Part shown: positions 34,165-43,841 of the stretch, in pieces
Layout of the letters: each line of letters begins with the position of its first letter
Position numbering within the stretch: the stretch's first letter is position 1
Source: Amycolatopsis bullii
Lineage (GTDB): Bacteria > Actinomycetota > Actinomycetes > Mycobacteriales > Pseudonocardiaceae
Direction: 5' to 3'
DNA length: 64,000 nucleotides
Assembly: GCF_014654205.1 (NCBI RefSeq)
Contig: NZ_BNAW01000015.1
Location: 1-64,000, forward strand
Made by a program: the position numbers and the translations under genes
Notes under the pieces: model-generated
What the model was told of the DNA's origin: nothing
Databases searched by the model: none
The model's input: the letters and a program-made list of their open reading frames with translations, nothing else

Positions 34165-34597
34165 GGTCGGTAGTTGTAGCCCGCCGGCCGGGGCGGGAGC
34201 ACCTGGTTTTCCCCGCGGGCGGGCCGGGAACGCCGCCCTTCCGGCCAAGTCACCCCTCATGGGCTGGGCCGTGGGTACCGGGGTCGGCAGTGGCCGGTGT
34301 CGCCGATCGTGCCCGCCGTTTCGCTGACCGGACTTTGCCGCAGCCCACCCTCCCGCAGAAACTCCCCCGCCGCTCCCAGGGGGGCGTCCCCAGGTTCAGT
34401 CTATCGGCCCGCCAGCGGCAGAAGCCCGAAAAGTCTGGTTCCGCCGACGGCTATCCACACCCGACTCGACTTGGGGACAACTCAGCCCGGAACCCGCGGC
34501 AGCGGCGGGCACCAGGGCGTCCCCGAGGGCAAGTTCAGGGTCGGGGTCCGGGCCGTTCCCGATGTGGGCAGGCCACCGCGGAAGACACCATTGAGCC
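34165..34597. other. 433-bp divergent intergenic region
   Basis: Lies between the nucleotidyltransferase (minus) and PspC (plus) starts. Several frames are open by composition, but none has a ribosome site or recognisable protein. I see no clear hairpin or repeat; it should hold the two divergent promoters. Confidence 0.5.
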
Positions 34598-34816
34598 ATG
34601 ACGAACAGCGTGTACACCCCGGAAACCACCAAGAAGCTCCGCCGCAGCCGGAGCGACAAGATGCTCACCGGTGTCTGCGGTGGGTGGGCCACCTACCTCG
34701 GCGTCGATGCCACCGTCCTGCGGCTCGGGTTGGTCGCCGCCGTGTTCCTTTCGGTCGGGATTGCCATTCCGGTCTACGTCGCCGCCGCGATTCTGACGCC
34801 CGAAGAGGACTCCTGA
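34598..34816 (+). CDS. PspC domain protein
   Basis: A 72-residue single-domain PspC protein. A basic N-terminus (KKLRRSRSDKMLTGVCGGWATYLGVD) is followed by one TM segment (LGLVAAVFLSVGIAIPVYVAAAIL), the whole family signature. PspC domains take part in envelope-stress sensing, but isolated short versions in actinomycetes are uncharacterised. It is a single gene; a strong hairpin lies 100 bp downstream. Confidence 0.88.
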   Translation: MTNSVYTPETTKKLRRSRSDKMLTGVCGGWATYLGVDATVLRLGLVAAVFLSVGIAIPVYVAAAILTPEEDS

Positions 34817-34916
34817 ACCCGGGCGGGCTCCGGCTCGCAGGGGGAGCCGGGGCCCGCCGGAGGCCGGGGGTGCACTGAAGACGCTCGCGCCGGGGGGCGC
34901 GGGCCGGGGGACAAAT

Positions 34917-34954
34917 CGAACGGCCCGGACGCCAGGGGACGTCCGGGCCGTTCG
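34917..34954 (+). terminator. Terminator after the PspC gene
   Basis: A perfect 15-bp stem (CGAACGGCCCGGACG and complement) with an 8-nt loop lies between PspC and the next gene on the same strand. Confidence 0.8.
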
Positions 34955-35011
34955 GTCGTGGCCGTTGGGCCGAGTGGCCCAAAACCACGGCGCGAATCCC
35001 GTTCGAGGGGT

Positions 35012-35017
35012 TAGGGT
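35012..35017 (+). promoter_or_regulatory. Candidate -10 box (leaderless gene)
   Basis: TAGGGT lies 8 nt upstream of GTG 35026 and no ribosome site intervenes. Confidence 0.4.
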
Positions 35018-35025
35018 TCGCGCTC

Positions 35026-35346
35026 GTGGATCACGGAAACACCGCACCCAAGGTCGTCGTCGGGATCTTGGGTGGGTTGTACCTGATCGTCGGGCTGGGG
35101 TTGACCGCCTTCGCCGCCTACGCCGTGCTGGCTTCGGGGGACGCCGGTGGCGTCAAGGCCGCCAAGTTGGTGCTCTACACCGCCGCGGGACTGGCGATCT
35201 GGGTTCTGCTCACCGGGATCGGCGCCATCGTCGTCGGGATGGAAGCCGACGACAAGAGCACCGCCTGGCTCGGGGGCCTCGGCGTGCTCGCGCTCGGCGT
35301 TGTCATCGTCGGCGCCTACGCCGTCTGGTTCTTCACCAAACCATAG
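35026..35346 (+). CDS. Small membrane protein, three TM segments
   Basis: A 106-residue hydrophobic protein: TM1 VVVGILGGLYLIVGLGLTAF (about 10-33), TM2 LVLYTAAGLAIWVLLTGIGA (about 48-70), TM3 LGGLGVLALGVVIVGAYAVW (about 82-102), with a short acidic loop (MEADDKSTA). I do not recognise a family. It starts at GTG 35026 directly after a -10-like TAGGGT. It converges with groEL. Confidence 0.7.
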   Translation: MDHGNTAPKVVVGILGGLYLIVGLGLTAFAAYAVLASGDAGGVKAAKLVLYTAAGLAIWVLLTGIGAIVVGMEADDKSTAWLGGLGVLALGVVIVGAYAVWFFTKP

Positions 35347-35349
35347 GAA

Positions 35350-35379
35350 AAGCCCGGCCCGCCGAAGCGGACCGGGCTT
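35350..35379. terminator. Terminator between the small membrane protein and groEL
   Basis: A 13-bp stem (AAGCCCGGCCCGC / GCGGACCGGGCTT, one mismatch) with tetraloop CGAA lies between the two convergent stops. Confidence 0.75.
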
Positions 35380-35397
35380 CCCGGAAAGCAGCCGGAC

Positions 35398-37026
<1,629 letters not shown>

Positions 37027-37164
37027 TGCGGTGTGGTCCTCCGGTATAGGGCGCAGCCGCCGCGCTGTCGTCAGCGGCGGCAGCAGGACTCTTTCCTCGG
37101 CCAGGCTCGGTGCCCGCGACGGACGACTGCACCCGGGTGGGGGTCAGCCTCACCGTCCCGACCT

Positions 37165-37191
37165 TTGGCACTCGACGGCGTCGAGTGCCAA
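37165..37191. promoter_or_regulatory. CIRCE operator 1 (HrcA site) of groEL
   Basis: TTGGCACTC - 9 nt - GAGTGCCAA is a perfect 9-bp inverted repeat of the CIRCE type, about 140 bp upstream of the groEL start. Confidence 0.93.
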
Positions 37192-37199
37192 GTTCGTGT

Positions 37200-37226
37200 T
37201 TAGCACTCTCGGGGGGAGAGTGCAAG
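37200..37226. promoter_or_regulatory. CIRCE operator 2 and groEL promoter
   Basis: TTAGCACTC - 9 nt - GAGTGCAAG matches CIRCE with three mismatches in the distal arm. On the minus strand TTGCAC and TAAACA are 17 bp apart across this element, a likely -35/-10 pair occluded by HrcA. Confidence 0.85.
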
Positions 37227-37249
37227 AAGCCCAGCTCAGCGTCGCACGA

Positions 37250-38725
37250 TCAGGAACTCGGCTTGATGCTGATCGACGGCGGCGGTGCGTTCAGCGAGGA
37301 GGTCGGGTTGGCCTGCGAGTCACCCGGGCCGACCGGGATGTTCGGCGCGGTGGTCTGGCTCCCGCCACCACCGCTGCCGCCGTCACTGAACAGGAAGATC
37401 GCGCCGACGATCAGCCCGGCCACGACCACCAGGCCGAGGACGACGAAGAGCCACTTCTTGCCACCGCTGCTCTTCGGCTGGTGGAACGCGCCCGCGCCGC
37501 CCGCGGGCATGGGCGGGCGCAGCCGCATCGGGTCGCCCGGCGGCCCGTAGCCCGGCGGCGGACCCTGCGGCGGCATGCCCTGCTGGGGGTAGCCGTATCC
37601 CGGCGGCGGGCCCTGGGGCGGCATGCCCTGCGGAGGTCCCTGCTGGGGGTAGCCGTAACTCTGGGGTGGCATGCCCTGCGGCGGCGGGCCTTGCGGGCCC
37701 TGCGGTCCGGGGCCCTGACCGTAGCCGGGCTGCTGCTGTCCTCCGTACGGGTGCACGGGGGCCCCCTCTCCCTGCGGTGCGCTGTTCTGGTGCGGCCCCT
37801 GTTGTACCTGACCAGGACGCTGCGGCGCGGGGATTCCGCCCGAATGGGACCCGGGCGGGCCCGGCGGGGTGTCCGACGTGGCGAGGGGGCCGAGCGCCCG
37901 GCGCGCGGCCGCGACCATCTCGACGCAGCTGGGGTAGCGGTCGGCGGGGTTCTTGGCCATGCCGCGGCGGATCACCTCGTCGATCGACGGCGGCAGCGCG
38001 ACCGCGCGGGAGATCGCCGGCGGCTCGCCGTTGAGGTGTCCCTTGATCACCGTCGGGACGTCGCCCTTGAACGGCGGGCTGCCGGTGAGGCAGGCGTAGA
38101 GGACGCACGTCAGCGCGTACTGGTCGGTGCGCCCGTCCAGCGGCTCCCCGCGCAGGTGCTCGGGAGCCGCGTACGTGGGCGAGCCGAGGAAGTCGCCGCC
38201 GCGCGTCCGGTGCCCGGTCGCGCCGCGCCGGGTCAGCCCGAAGTCGGCGACGTACACGTGCTCGCGCGAGGTCTCCTTCTTCGTCACCAGCACGTTCGCC
38301 GGCTTGACGTCGAGGTGGACCAAACCACGGTTGTGCAGCGTGTCGAGCGCGTCCGCGACCTGGTCGAGCATCGTCAGGGCGCGCGCGGGCGCGATCGGTC
38401 CCCCCGAGACCAACCCGGCGAGATCGCCGCCGTCGACCATCCGCATGGCGATGTAGAGCATGCCGTCGAGTTCGCCGAAGTCGTACAGCGGCACGACATT
38501 GGCGTGGTCGATCGCGGAGGTGTTGCGCGCCTCGTCGACGAACCGCTCGCGGAACTCGGCGTCGGCCCCGAGGTGGTCACCGATGACCTTCAGGGCCACC
38601 TTGCGGCCGAGCCGCACGTCCGTGGCCTTGTAGGTCACGCTCATGCCGCCCTTGCCGAGCACCCCGTCGATGCGGTAGTTGCCCAGCCGGCGACCGGTGA
38701 GGTCCCCCGACACATCGCCTGTCAC
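37250..38725 (-). CDS. Membrane-anchored Ser/Thr protein kinase (PknB-type)
   Basis: A 491-residue kinase. The N-terminal catalytic domain (about 14-275) has Gly loop GKGGMSVTYKA, VALKVI Lys, HLDVKPANV catalytic loop, DFGLTRR and APEHL. The HRD Arg is replaced by Leu (HLD), so it is a non-RD kinase and may not need activation-loop phosphorylation. A Pro/Gln/Gly-rich linker with repeats of GMPPQGPPPGYGYPQQ type leads to one TM helix (WLFVVLGLVVVAGLIVGAIF, about 425-445) and a short outer tail with no PASTA domain. It lies upstream of groEL on the same strand, with the CIRCE region in between. Confidence 0.92.
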   Translation of the reverse strand: MTGDVSGDLTGRRLGNYRIDGVLGKGGMSVTYKATDVRLGRKVALKVIGDHLGADAEFRERFVDEARNTSAIDHANVVPLYDFGELDGMLYIAMRMVDGGDLAGLVSGGPIAPARALTMLDQVADALDTLHNRGLVHLDVKPANVLVTKKETSREHVYVADFGLTRRGATGHRTRGGDFLGSPTYAAPEHLRGEPLDGRTDQYALTCVLYACLTGSPPFKGDVPTVIKGHLNGEPPAISRAVALPPSIDEVIRRGMAKNPADRYPSCVEMVAAARRALGPLATSDTPPGPPGSHSGGIPAPQRPGQVQQGPHQNSAPQGEGAPVHPYGGQQQPGYGQGPGPQGPQGPPPQGMPPQSYGYPQQGPPQGMPPQGPPPGYGYPQQGMPPQGPPPGYGPPGDPMRLRPPMPAGGAGAFHQPKSSGGKKWLFVVLGLVVVAGLIVGAIFLFSDGGSGGGGSQTTAPNIPVGPGDSQANPTSSLNAPPPSISIKPSS

Positions 38726-38789
38726 GCCCGCAGCCTAACGCCCCTGGTTCGGCGCCTGCCGGGGGTTCACCGATCAGCTGACCGGCCTG

Positions 38790-38996
38790 CTATGAAACTT
38801 TGCGGACGTCGGCTGCCTGGCTACGACCGTCGCGGCCGGACTGCACTTCGAACTCGACGCGGTCGCCTTCGTCCAGAGTGCGGAATCCTTCGGACTGGAT
38901 GGCCGAATAGTGGACGAACACGTCCGGCCCCTCCGTGGATTCGATGAACCCGTAGCCCTTTTCCGAGTTGAACCATTTGACGGTGCCGACAGCCAC
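38790..38996 (-). CDS. Cold-shock protein (CspA family)
   Basis: A 68-residue single CSD protein: VGTVKWFNSEKGYGFIE, with RNP1 KGYGFI and RNP2 VFVHYS, binds single-stranded nucleic acid and acts as an RNA chaperone. GGGAGGG lies about 6 nt before GTG 38996; the opening at 39095 would add a 33-residue extension foreign to the family. It is close upstream of the Ser/Thr kinase gene on the same strand, with a gap of 64 bp. Confidence 0.94.
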   Translation of the reverse strand: MAVGTVKWFNSEKGYGFIESTEGPDVFVHYSAIQSEGFRTLDEGDRVEFEVQSGRDGRSQAADVRKVS

Positions 38997-39107
38997 GGCG
39001 CCCTCCCTCAGCACAAAGGATCCGCTGGCCCGAGCGGATGCCAGCGGCGGAGTGCCAATCACGCTACCGGAATTATTCCCCTCGGCAATGGGCAATTCGT
39101 CCGAAGA

Positions 39108-39731
39108 TCACGAACCCGAAAGGCGTCTGTTCCGCGCGTGCACGAGCACCGTCCCGGGACCCGCGAAGTCGAGCGCGAGCCCTTCGCCGGTGCGCAGTGA
39201 CTGCGGCCCGCCCGGATCGAGGGCCCGCAGCCGGCACTGGATCGTGTCGGGGTAGGCCAGCAGGTAGTCCGGCCGGACCGTGACCAGCTCCCCCTTGCCG
39301 AGCTCGAACGCGTCCACCGGGCCCGGCGCGGCCAGCACGAGCGGCCCGGTTCCGCTGTAGTGCTCGAGAAACCCCGAATCGGCGCCGAAGAGCTGCTGCA
39401 GCGGCACCCAGCCGGGGTCGTGCCGGACCGTCGACGGCCGCACCAGTACCGCGTCGCGGTGCACCGACCAGCCCGTGCCGCCACTCACCTCGAGCGGGTA
39501 GACGTCGCCGGGGCGCAGCGGCGCGAAGTCGATCCAGCCGCCGTCGGACGGCGCGGTGTAGACGACCGTCGTGCTCTTGCCCGCGCGCACGCCGCCGCGG
39601 CCCGCCGGCGTCTCGATGACGCCGAATCGGCTGGCGAGCAGGGTTTCCGGCGCGGCGCGCACGGCCTCCCCCGGGTCCAGCAGGACGCGGGCGACGCCGA
39701 AAACGGGCGTGTGCCGGGTCTGGACGCGCAT
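39108..39731 (-). CDS. AIM24 family protein (second of a pair)
   Basis: A 207-residue beta-rich soluble protein of the AIM24/TerB-associated DUF124 family: VARVLLDPGEAVRA, GGWIDFAPLRPGDV, GTGPLVLAAPG and LDFAGPGTVLVHAR. Its ATG (39731) overlaps the TGA of the preceding AIM24 gene (TGATG), so translation is coupled. It is only distantly similar to that neighbour, and the conserved Gly pattern is partly lost, suggesting an old duplication with divergence. Function is unknown in bacteria. Confidence 0.85.
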   Translation of the reverse strand: MRVQTRHTPVFGVARVLLDPGEAVRAAPETLLASRFGVIETPAGRGGVRAGKSTTVVYTAPSDGGWIDFAPLRPGDVYPLEVSGGTGWSVHRDAVLVRPSTVRHDPGWVPLQQLFGADSGFLEHYSGTGPLVLAAPGPVDAFELGKGELVTVRPDYLLAYPDTIQCRLRALDPGGPQSLRTGEGLALDFAGPGTVLVHARNRRLSGS

Positions 39732-40408
39732 CAGCGTGAGGGGACGTGGGAGACGATCCAGCCGATCAGCGCGGACGGGTTGCGCGTCTGCGTCATGATC
39801 TGGCCGGGACCGACGAAGTCGAACACCAGGCCTTCGCCGCTCTTCATCGACTGGATGATGCCCTGCGCGACCTTCCGGATCTGGTACTGCACGGTGTCGG
39901 CGTACGCGACGACGTGCCCGGTGTCGATGGTCACCATCTCGCCCTGCTGCAGGGTGATGGTCTCGACCGCGCCGTAGCAGCTGACGAGCAGCTGGCCCTG
40001 GCCGGTGGCATGGGTCAGGAAGCCGCCCTCGCCGCCCATCAGGTTCTTCATCCCGCCCCACTTGGTTTCGGTCTGCACGCCGTGCGACGACGCGAGCCAG
40101 CAGCCGCGGGTGACGGCCCAGCCAGTGCGGCCGTCGAGGGTGAGCACCTGGATGTCGCCGGGCAGGTTGGCGGCGACGTCGACCCAGCCGCCGTTCGGCG
40201 GCGCGGTGAAGGTGGAGATGAAGAAGGACTCGCCGGAGAGGAAGGCGCGGCCGAGGCCCTTCATGATCCCGCCCTGCGCCTGCGACTGCACCTGCACGCC
40301 GTAGCTGGTGGCCATCATCGCGCCGGACTCGACCTGGCACGGCTCGCCGGGCGCCAGCATCAGCCGGGCGACGGCGAACGAAGGCTGTTGACGGATTCCG
40401 ACCTGCAT
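39731..40408 (-). CDS. AIM24 family protein (first of a pair)
   Basis: A 225-residue soluble protein with the well-conserved AIM24 core: FAVARLMLAPGEPCQVESGAMM in part, GGIMKGLGRAFLSGESFF, GDIQVLTLDG, GEGGFLTHATGQGQLLVSCYGA and VFDFVGPGQIMTQTRNP. GGGGAG lies 5-6 nt before ATG 40408. It is divergent from moeA with 73 bp between starts. The fold is a double-psi-like beta barrel; biochemical activity is unknown, though relatives cluster with tellurite-resistance-type genes. Confidence 0.9.
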   Translation of the reverse strand: MQVGIRQQPSFAVARLMLAPGEPCQVESGAMMATSYGVQVQSQAQGGIMKGLGRAFLSGESFFISTFTAPPNGGWVDVAANLPGDIQVLTLDGRTGWAVTRGCWLASSHGVQTETKWGGMKNLMGGEGGFLTHATGQGQLLVSCYGAVETITLQQGEMVTIDTGHVVAYADTVQYQIRKVAQGIIQSMKSGEGLVFDFVGPGQIMTQTRNPSALIGWIVSHVPSR

Positions 40409-40481
40409 GCGTGCTCCCCTGTGGCGTGCGCTTGTCGGGGCAGAGTCTTGCATGCGCCCGGAACACGGGGAGGATGGTCCG

Positions 40482-41675
40482 GTGATCTCCGTCGACGACT
40501 ACCGCGACCGCGTCGCCGCGCTCCTCGGCACGGCCCCCGCGACCACGCTGCCCCTCGCCGCCGCGGCCGGCCTCGTCCTGGCCGAGGACGTGCGCGCCGG
40601 CGTCTCGCTGCCGCCCTTCGACAACTCCGCGATGGACGGCTACGCGGTCCGCGCGGCCGATGTCACCGCGTCCCCGGTGACGCTGCCGGTCGCCGACGAC
40701 ATCCCGGCGGGCCGGGTCGACGTCCGGCCCCTCGAACCGGGCACCGCGCAGCGGATCATGACCGGCGCGCCGCTGCCGCCGGGCGCGGACGCCGTCGTGA
40801 TGGTCGAGGACACCGACGGCGGCACGGAAACGGTGACGTTCTCGGCGCCCGCCCGCGAAGGCGCGCACATCCGGCACACCGGCGAGGACGTCGTCGCCGA
40901 CGAGGTCGCCCTGCACGCGGGCACCGTGCTGGGCCACTCGCAGCTGGGCCTGGCGGCCGCGGTCGGCCTCGCCGAGGTGCGGGTGCACCGGCCGCTGCGG
41001 GTGCTGGTGGCCTCGACCGGCACTGAGCTGATCGACGCGCCGGCCCCGCTGCGGCACGGCCAGATCTACGAGTCCAACAGCGTGATGCTCGCCGCGGCGA
41101 TCCGCGGCCTCGGCTGCGAGGTCGAGGTGGTCCGCAGCGTCGTCGACGACGTCGAGGAGTTCCGGAAGGTCATCGAGCCGAAGCTGGACGGCACCGACCT
41201 GCTGGTCACCTCCGGTGGCGTCAGCGCCGGCGCGTACGAAGTGGTGAAGGACGCACTGACCGGACAGGGCGTCGAGTTCGCGAAGATCGCGATGCAGCCG
41301 GGCGGGCCGCAGGGCAGCGGGCGCTGGCACGGCGTCCCCGTGGTGGCGCTGCCCGGCAACCCGGTCAGCGTGCTGGTGTCGTTCGAGGCGTTCCTGCGCC
41401 CGGCGATCCTGACGGCGCTGGGTCACACCGACGTCTCGCGACGGCGGGTGCGGGCCCGGCTGACCGAGGCGATGAGCTCACCGTCCGGGCGCCGTCAGTA
41501 CCGCCGGGGCGTGTTCACCCCGTCCGACCGGGAGGTCACCGGGATCGTCGGACCGCGCGGCGGGCCGGGCTCGCACCTGCTGGCCGCGTTCACCCAGGCC
41601 AACTGCCTGATCGTGCTGCCGGAGGACGTCACGTCGGCAGCGGTTGGGGACGAAGTGGACGTCCTGCTCCTCTGA
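40482..41675 (+). CDS. moeA: Molybdopterin molybdenumtransferase
   Basis: A 397-residue MoeA, normal length. PFDNSAMDGYAVR (about 40), GTAQRIMTGAPLPPGADAVVMVED in part, the MoCF domain STGTEL, and TSGGVSAG and LPGNPVSVLVSFE near the C-terminus are all present. It inserts molybdate into adenylated molybdopterin. GGGGAGG lies 8 nt before GTG 40482, preferred over ATG 40452, which has no site. This position corresponds to moeA2 next to psd-pssA in M. tuberculosis. The 3' end overlaps the convergent MFS gene by 47 bp. Confidence 0.93.
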   Translation: MISVDDYRDRVAALLGTAPATTLPLAAAAGLVLAEDVRAGVSLPPFDNSAMDGYAVRAADVTASPVTLPVADDIPAGRVDVRPLEPGTAQRIMTGAPLPPGADAVVMVEDTDGGTETVTFSAPAREGAHIRHTGEDVVADEVALHAGTVLGHSQLGLAAAVGLAEVRVHRPLRVLVASTGTELIDAPAPLRHGQIYESNSVMLAAAIRGLGCEVEVVRSVVDDVEEFRKVIEPKLDGTDLLVTSGGVSAGAYEVVKDALTGQGVEFAKIAMQPGGPQGSGRWHGVPVVALPGNPVSVLVSFEAFLRPAILTALGHTDVSRRRVRARLTEAMSSPSGRRQYRRGVFTPSDREVTGIVGPRGGPGSHLLAAFTQANCLIVLPEDVTSAAVGDEVDVLLL

Positions 41676-42882
41676 CCGGGAAGTCCCGCAGCTTCCGATA
41701 CGGCGCCAGCAGCGGCAACGCGATGATCAGCACGGCGGACGCCACCCACAACGTCCCCCGGACACCGATCGCTTCGCCCAGCACGCCACCGAGCACCCCG
41801 GCCAGCGGGATCGTGCCGTAGGAGACGAGCGAGGCGCTCGAGGTGATCCGGCCGAACAGCTCGGGCGGACAGTACTGCTGCCGGAACGTCGTGGTCAGCA
41901 CGTTCGAGGCGACGACGCCCGCGCAGACACCGAAGACCGCCAGCACGAACAGTCCCAACCCCCAGCCGGGGCTGCTCAGCGGACCGAGCAGCATCATCGG
42001 AGCCGCGAAGATCTCACACAGGAGGAAGGCGCGGGCCGCGCCGAAGCGCGTGCTCAGCCGGCCCGCGACCGCCGCGCCGAGCACCCCGCCGAGGGCGGCC
42101 AGCGCCAGGACCAGCCCGACGAGACCGGGACCGGCGCCGAGGGTGCGCGCCAGGAAGACGATCTGGATGGAGCTGTACCCGCTGAGCGCGAGGTTCGAGA
42201 CGGCGGCGAACGCCATCATCGACCGCAGGTACCGGTCCCCGGCGACGAACCGCAGGCCCTCGGCGATCTGGGTGCGCAGCGGCGTCCGCTCGGCCGAGAC
42301 CACGGTCTCCCTGGCCCGGATCGCTCGCACGCAGAGCACGGACACACCGAAGCTGACCGCGTCCGCCAGGATGCCGCTGACCGGGCCGAAGATCTGGGCG
42401 AGCAGCCCGGCCAGGCCCGGCCCCGCGACCTGCGTCGCGGACTCGCTGCCGTGCAGCTTGGCGTTGGCCTCCAGGAGTTGTCCCTCGGCGACGAGCGCCG
42501 GGAGGTATGCGCGATAGGCGAGGGTGAAGAACACCTTGGCGATCCCGCCGAGCAGGGCCGCGGCCAGCAGGTACGGCATGGTCAGCACGCCGAACGCGGC
42601 GGCGAGCGGGACGCTGCCGAAAACGGCCATCGAGACGATGTTGCAGACCTGCATCACCGGCCGCTTCGCCAGCCGGTCGACCCACGCGCCGGCGGGCAGC
42701 CCGATGAGCAGCCACGGCAGCCAGGCCACCGCCGTCAGGAGCGCGACCTGGAAGGTGCTCGCCTGCAAAGTGACCACCGCGACCAGCGGCAACGCCGTGG
42801 TCGCCACCATGCTGCCGAGCATGCTCGTGGTCTCGCCGGTCCAGAGCAGCCGGAAGTCCCTGTTCCCCCAGAGCCCCTTCAC
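41629..42882 (-). CDS. MFS transporter (MFS_3, enterobactin exporter-like)
   Basis: A 417-residue membrane protein with 12 predicted TM helices. It opens with GLWGNRDFRLLWTGETTSMLGS, the usual start of the MFS_3 group, and has WVDRLAKRPVMQ in loop 2-3. The group exports drugs and siderophores; the substrate here is unknown. GTG 42882 overlaps the TGA of the ArsR-type regulator as GTGA, so both are translated together and the regulator likely controls the exporter. Its last 16 codons are antisense to the end of moeA. Confidence 0.9.
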   Translation of the reverse strand: MKGLWGNRDFRLLWTGETTSMLGSMVATTALPLVAVVTLQASTFQVALLTAVAWLPWLLIGLPAGAWVDRLAKRPVMQVCNIVSMAVFGSVPLAAAFGVLTMPYLLAAALLGGIAKVFFTLAYRAYLPALVAEGQLLEANAKLHGSESATQVAGPGLAGLLAQIFGPVSGILADAVSFGVSVLCVRAIRARETVVSAERTPLRTQIAEGLRFVAGDRYLRSMMAFAAVSNLALSGYSSIQIVFLARTLGAGPGLVGLVLALAALGGVLGAAVAGRLSTRFGAARAFLLCEIFAAPMMLLGPLSSPGWGLGLFVLAVFGVCAGVVASNVLTTTFRQQYCPPELFGRITSSASLVSYGTIPLAGVLGGVLGEAIGVRGTLWVASAVLIIALPLLAPYRKLRDFPVRGAGRPLRPQPLPT

Positions 42883-43445
42883 GGCTGACCCACCGAAGCC
42901 CTCGCGACGAGGAAGACGGGCCGCCGCTCCTGGCCGTCGTCCGGGATCTCCCGGAGCGAGTACTCGGTGAACAGCGCGAGGATCCGCTCGTCCAGTTCGC
43001 GGATCTCGTCGACGGACAGGCGCGCCCAGTCGTCGGTGGCGAACGCGCCCGCCGAACGCCAGGGCTCCGGCTCGGAGTCGCGCTGGTTCAGCCACTCGCG
43101 GTAGATGGCCGCCTGGTGTTCGAGGTTCAGCTGCTCCGCGGCTTCCGCGACCGGGTCGTCGGGGAAGTCCGCCGCGGCCCAGCGGATGCCGTCGGACGTG
43201 CGACGCCACCAGCGTTCCCGCTGGTCACGAGCCAGTTCCGGGGCCTCCTCGACGAGGTCGACGGCGGCCAGCACCTTGACGTGGTGGCTGATGTTGCCGA
43301 CCGCCTGGCCGGTTTTCGCGGCGAGCACCGACGCGGTCGCGGGCCCGTCGAGGCGCAGGAGGTCGAGCAGGCGGCGGCGCAGCGGGTGCGACATCGCCGC
43401 GAGCACCTTGGAGTCCCGGATGTCCCGGATGTCTTTCTCACGCAT
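42879..43445 (-). CDS. ArsR-type winged-helix regulator
   Basis: A 188-residue regulator. The N-terminal winged helix (VLAAMSHPLRRRLLDLLRLDGPATASVLA with recognition helix TGQAVGNISHHVKVL) matches HTH_20/ArsR-like repressors, and the C-terminal half is the Glu-rich helical domain common in antibiotic-exporter regulators. No metal-binding Cys cluster is present, so the inducer is probably organic. ATG 43445 lies 8 nt after a -10 box, and no ribosome site is present, so the transcript should be leaderless. It is the first gene of an operon with the MFS exporter. Confidence 0.9.
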   Translation of the reverse strand: MREKDIRDIRDSKVLAAMSHPLRRRLLDLLRLDGPATASVLAAKTGQAVGNISHHVKVLAAVDLVEEAPELARDQRERWWRRTSDGIRWAAADFPDDPVAEAAEQLNLEHQAAIYREWLNQRDSEPEPWRSAGAFATDDWARLSVDEIRELDERILALFTEYSLREIPDDGQERRPVFLVARASVGQP

Positions 43446-43453
43446 GACACACA

Positions 43454-43482
43454 AGAGTAGTTGTACAAGAATTCTTGTGCAA
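43454..43482 (-). promoter_or_regulatory. ArsR-MFS promoter with overlapping operator
   Basis: On the minus strand TTGCAC (43477-43482) and TACTCT (43454-43459) are exactly 17 bp apart, and ATG follows 8 nt after the -10. A 22-bp near-perfect palindrome centred on GAATTC (43461-43482, arms TTGTACAA / TTGTGCAA) covers the -35 and spacer. A further TTGTACAA lies at 43489-43496. Confidence 0.75.
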
Positions 43483-43517
43483 TGGCGCTTGTACAACTGC
43501 TCGCGTAAACTCCGGCC

Positions 43518-43802
43518 ATGGGTTTCGTCGCATGGGTGATCTTCGGCGCGATCGTCGGCTGGGTCGCGAACCTGGTCGTCGGCGGGCGCACGCGGCAGCG
43601 CCAGGGTTGCCTGGTCAGCGTGCTCGTGGGGGTCGTCGGCGCGGCTTTGGGCGGGGTGGTCTACCGGCTCGCGACCGGCCAGGCGAAGACGTTCGACTTC
43701 GACTTCCCCAGCTTCGGCGTGGCCATCCTCGGCGCGGTGGTGCTGCTGGCGATCCTGCGGCTCGCGAGCGGTCTGGCCCGGCGTCCGAGTGACCGTTGGT
43801 AA
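43518..43802 (+). CDS. GlsB/YeaQ/YmgE-type small membrane protein
   Basis: A 94-residue protein with three hydrophobic stretches: GFVAWVIFGAIVGWVANLVVG (family signature with GWVA), CLVSVLVGVVGAALGGVVY and VAILGAVVLLAILRLA. The family was called transglycosylase-associated, but no enzyme activity is shown; stress-linked expression is common. The start codon is 73 bp from that of the divergent ArsR regulator, and the TTGTACAA sites lie between, so joint control is possible. Confidence 0.85.
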   Translation: MGFVAWVIFGAIVGWVANLVVGGRTRQRQGCLVSVLVGVVGAALGGVVYRLATGQAKTFDFDFPSFGVAILGAVVLLAILRLASGLARRPSDRW

Positions 43803-43841
43803 CTTTTGCCGGACGAACCGTGATCGACGGGCCGCCGGACG

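Noticed and set aside
34290..34878. Two overlapping plus-strand frames upstream of and across the PspC gene
   Set aside because: No domain, no ribosome site; the PspC signature is in a different frame.
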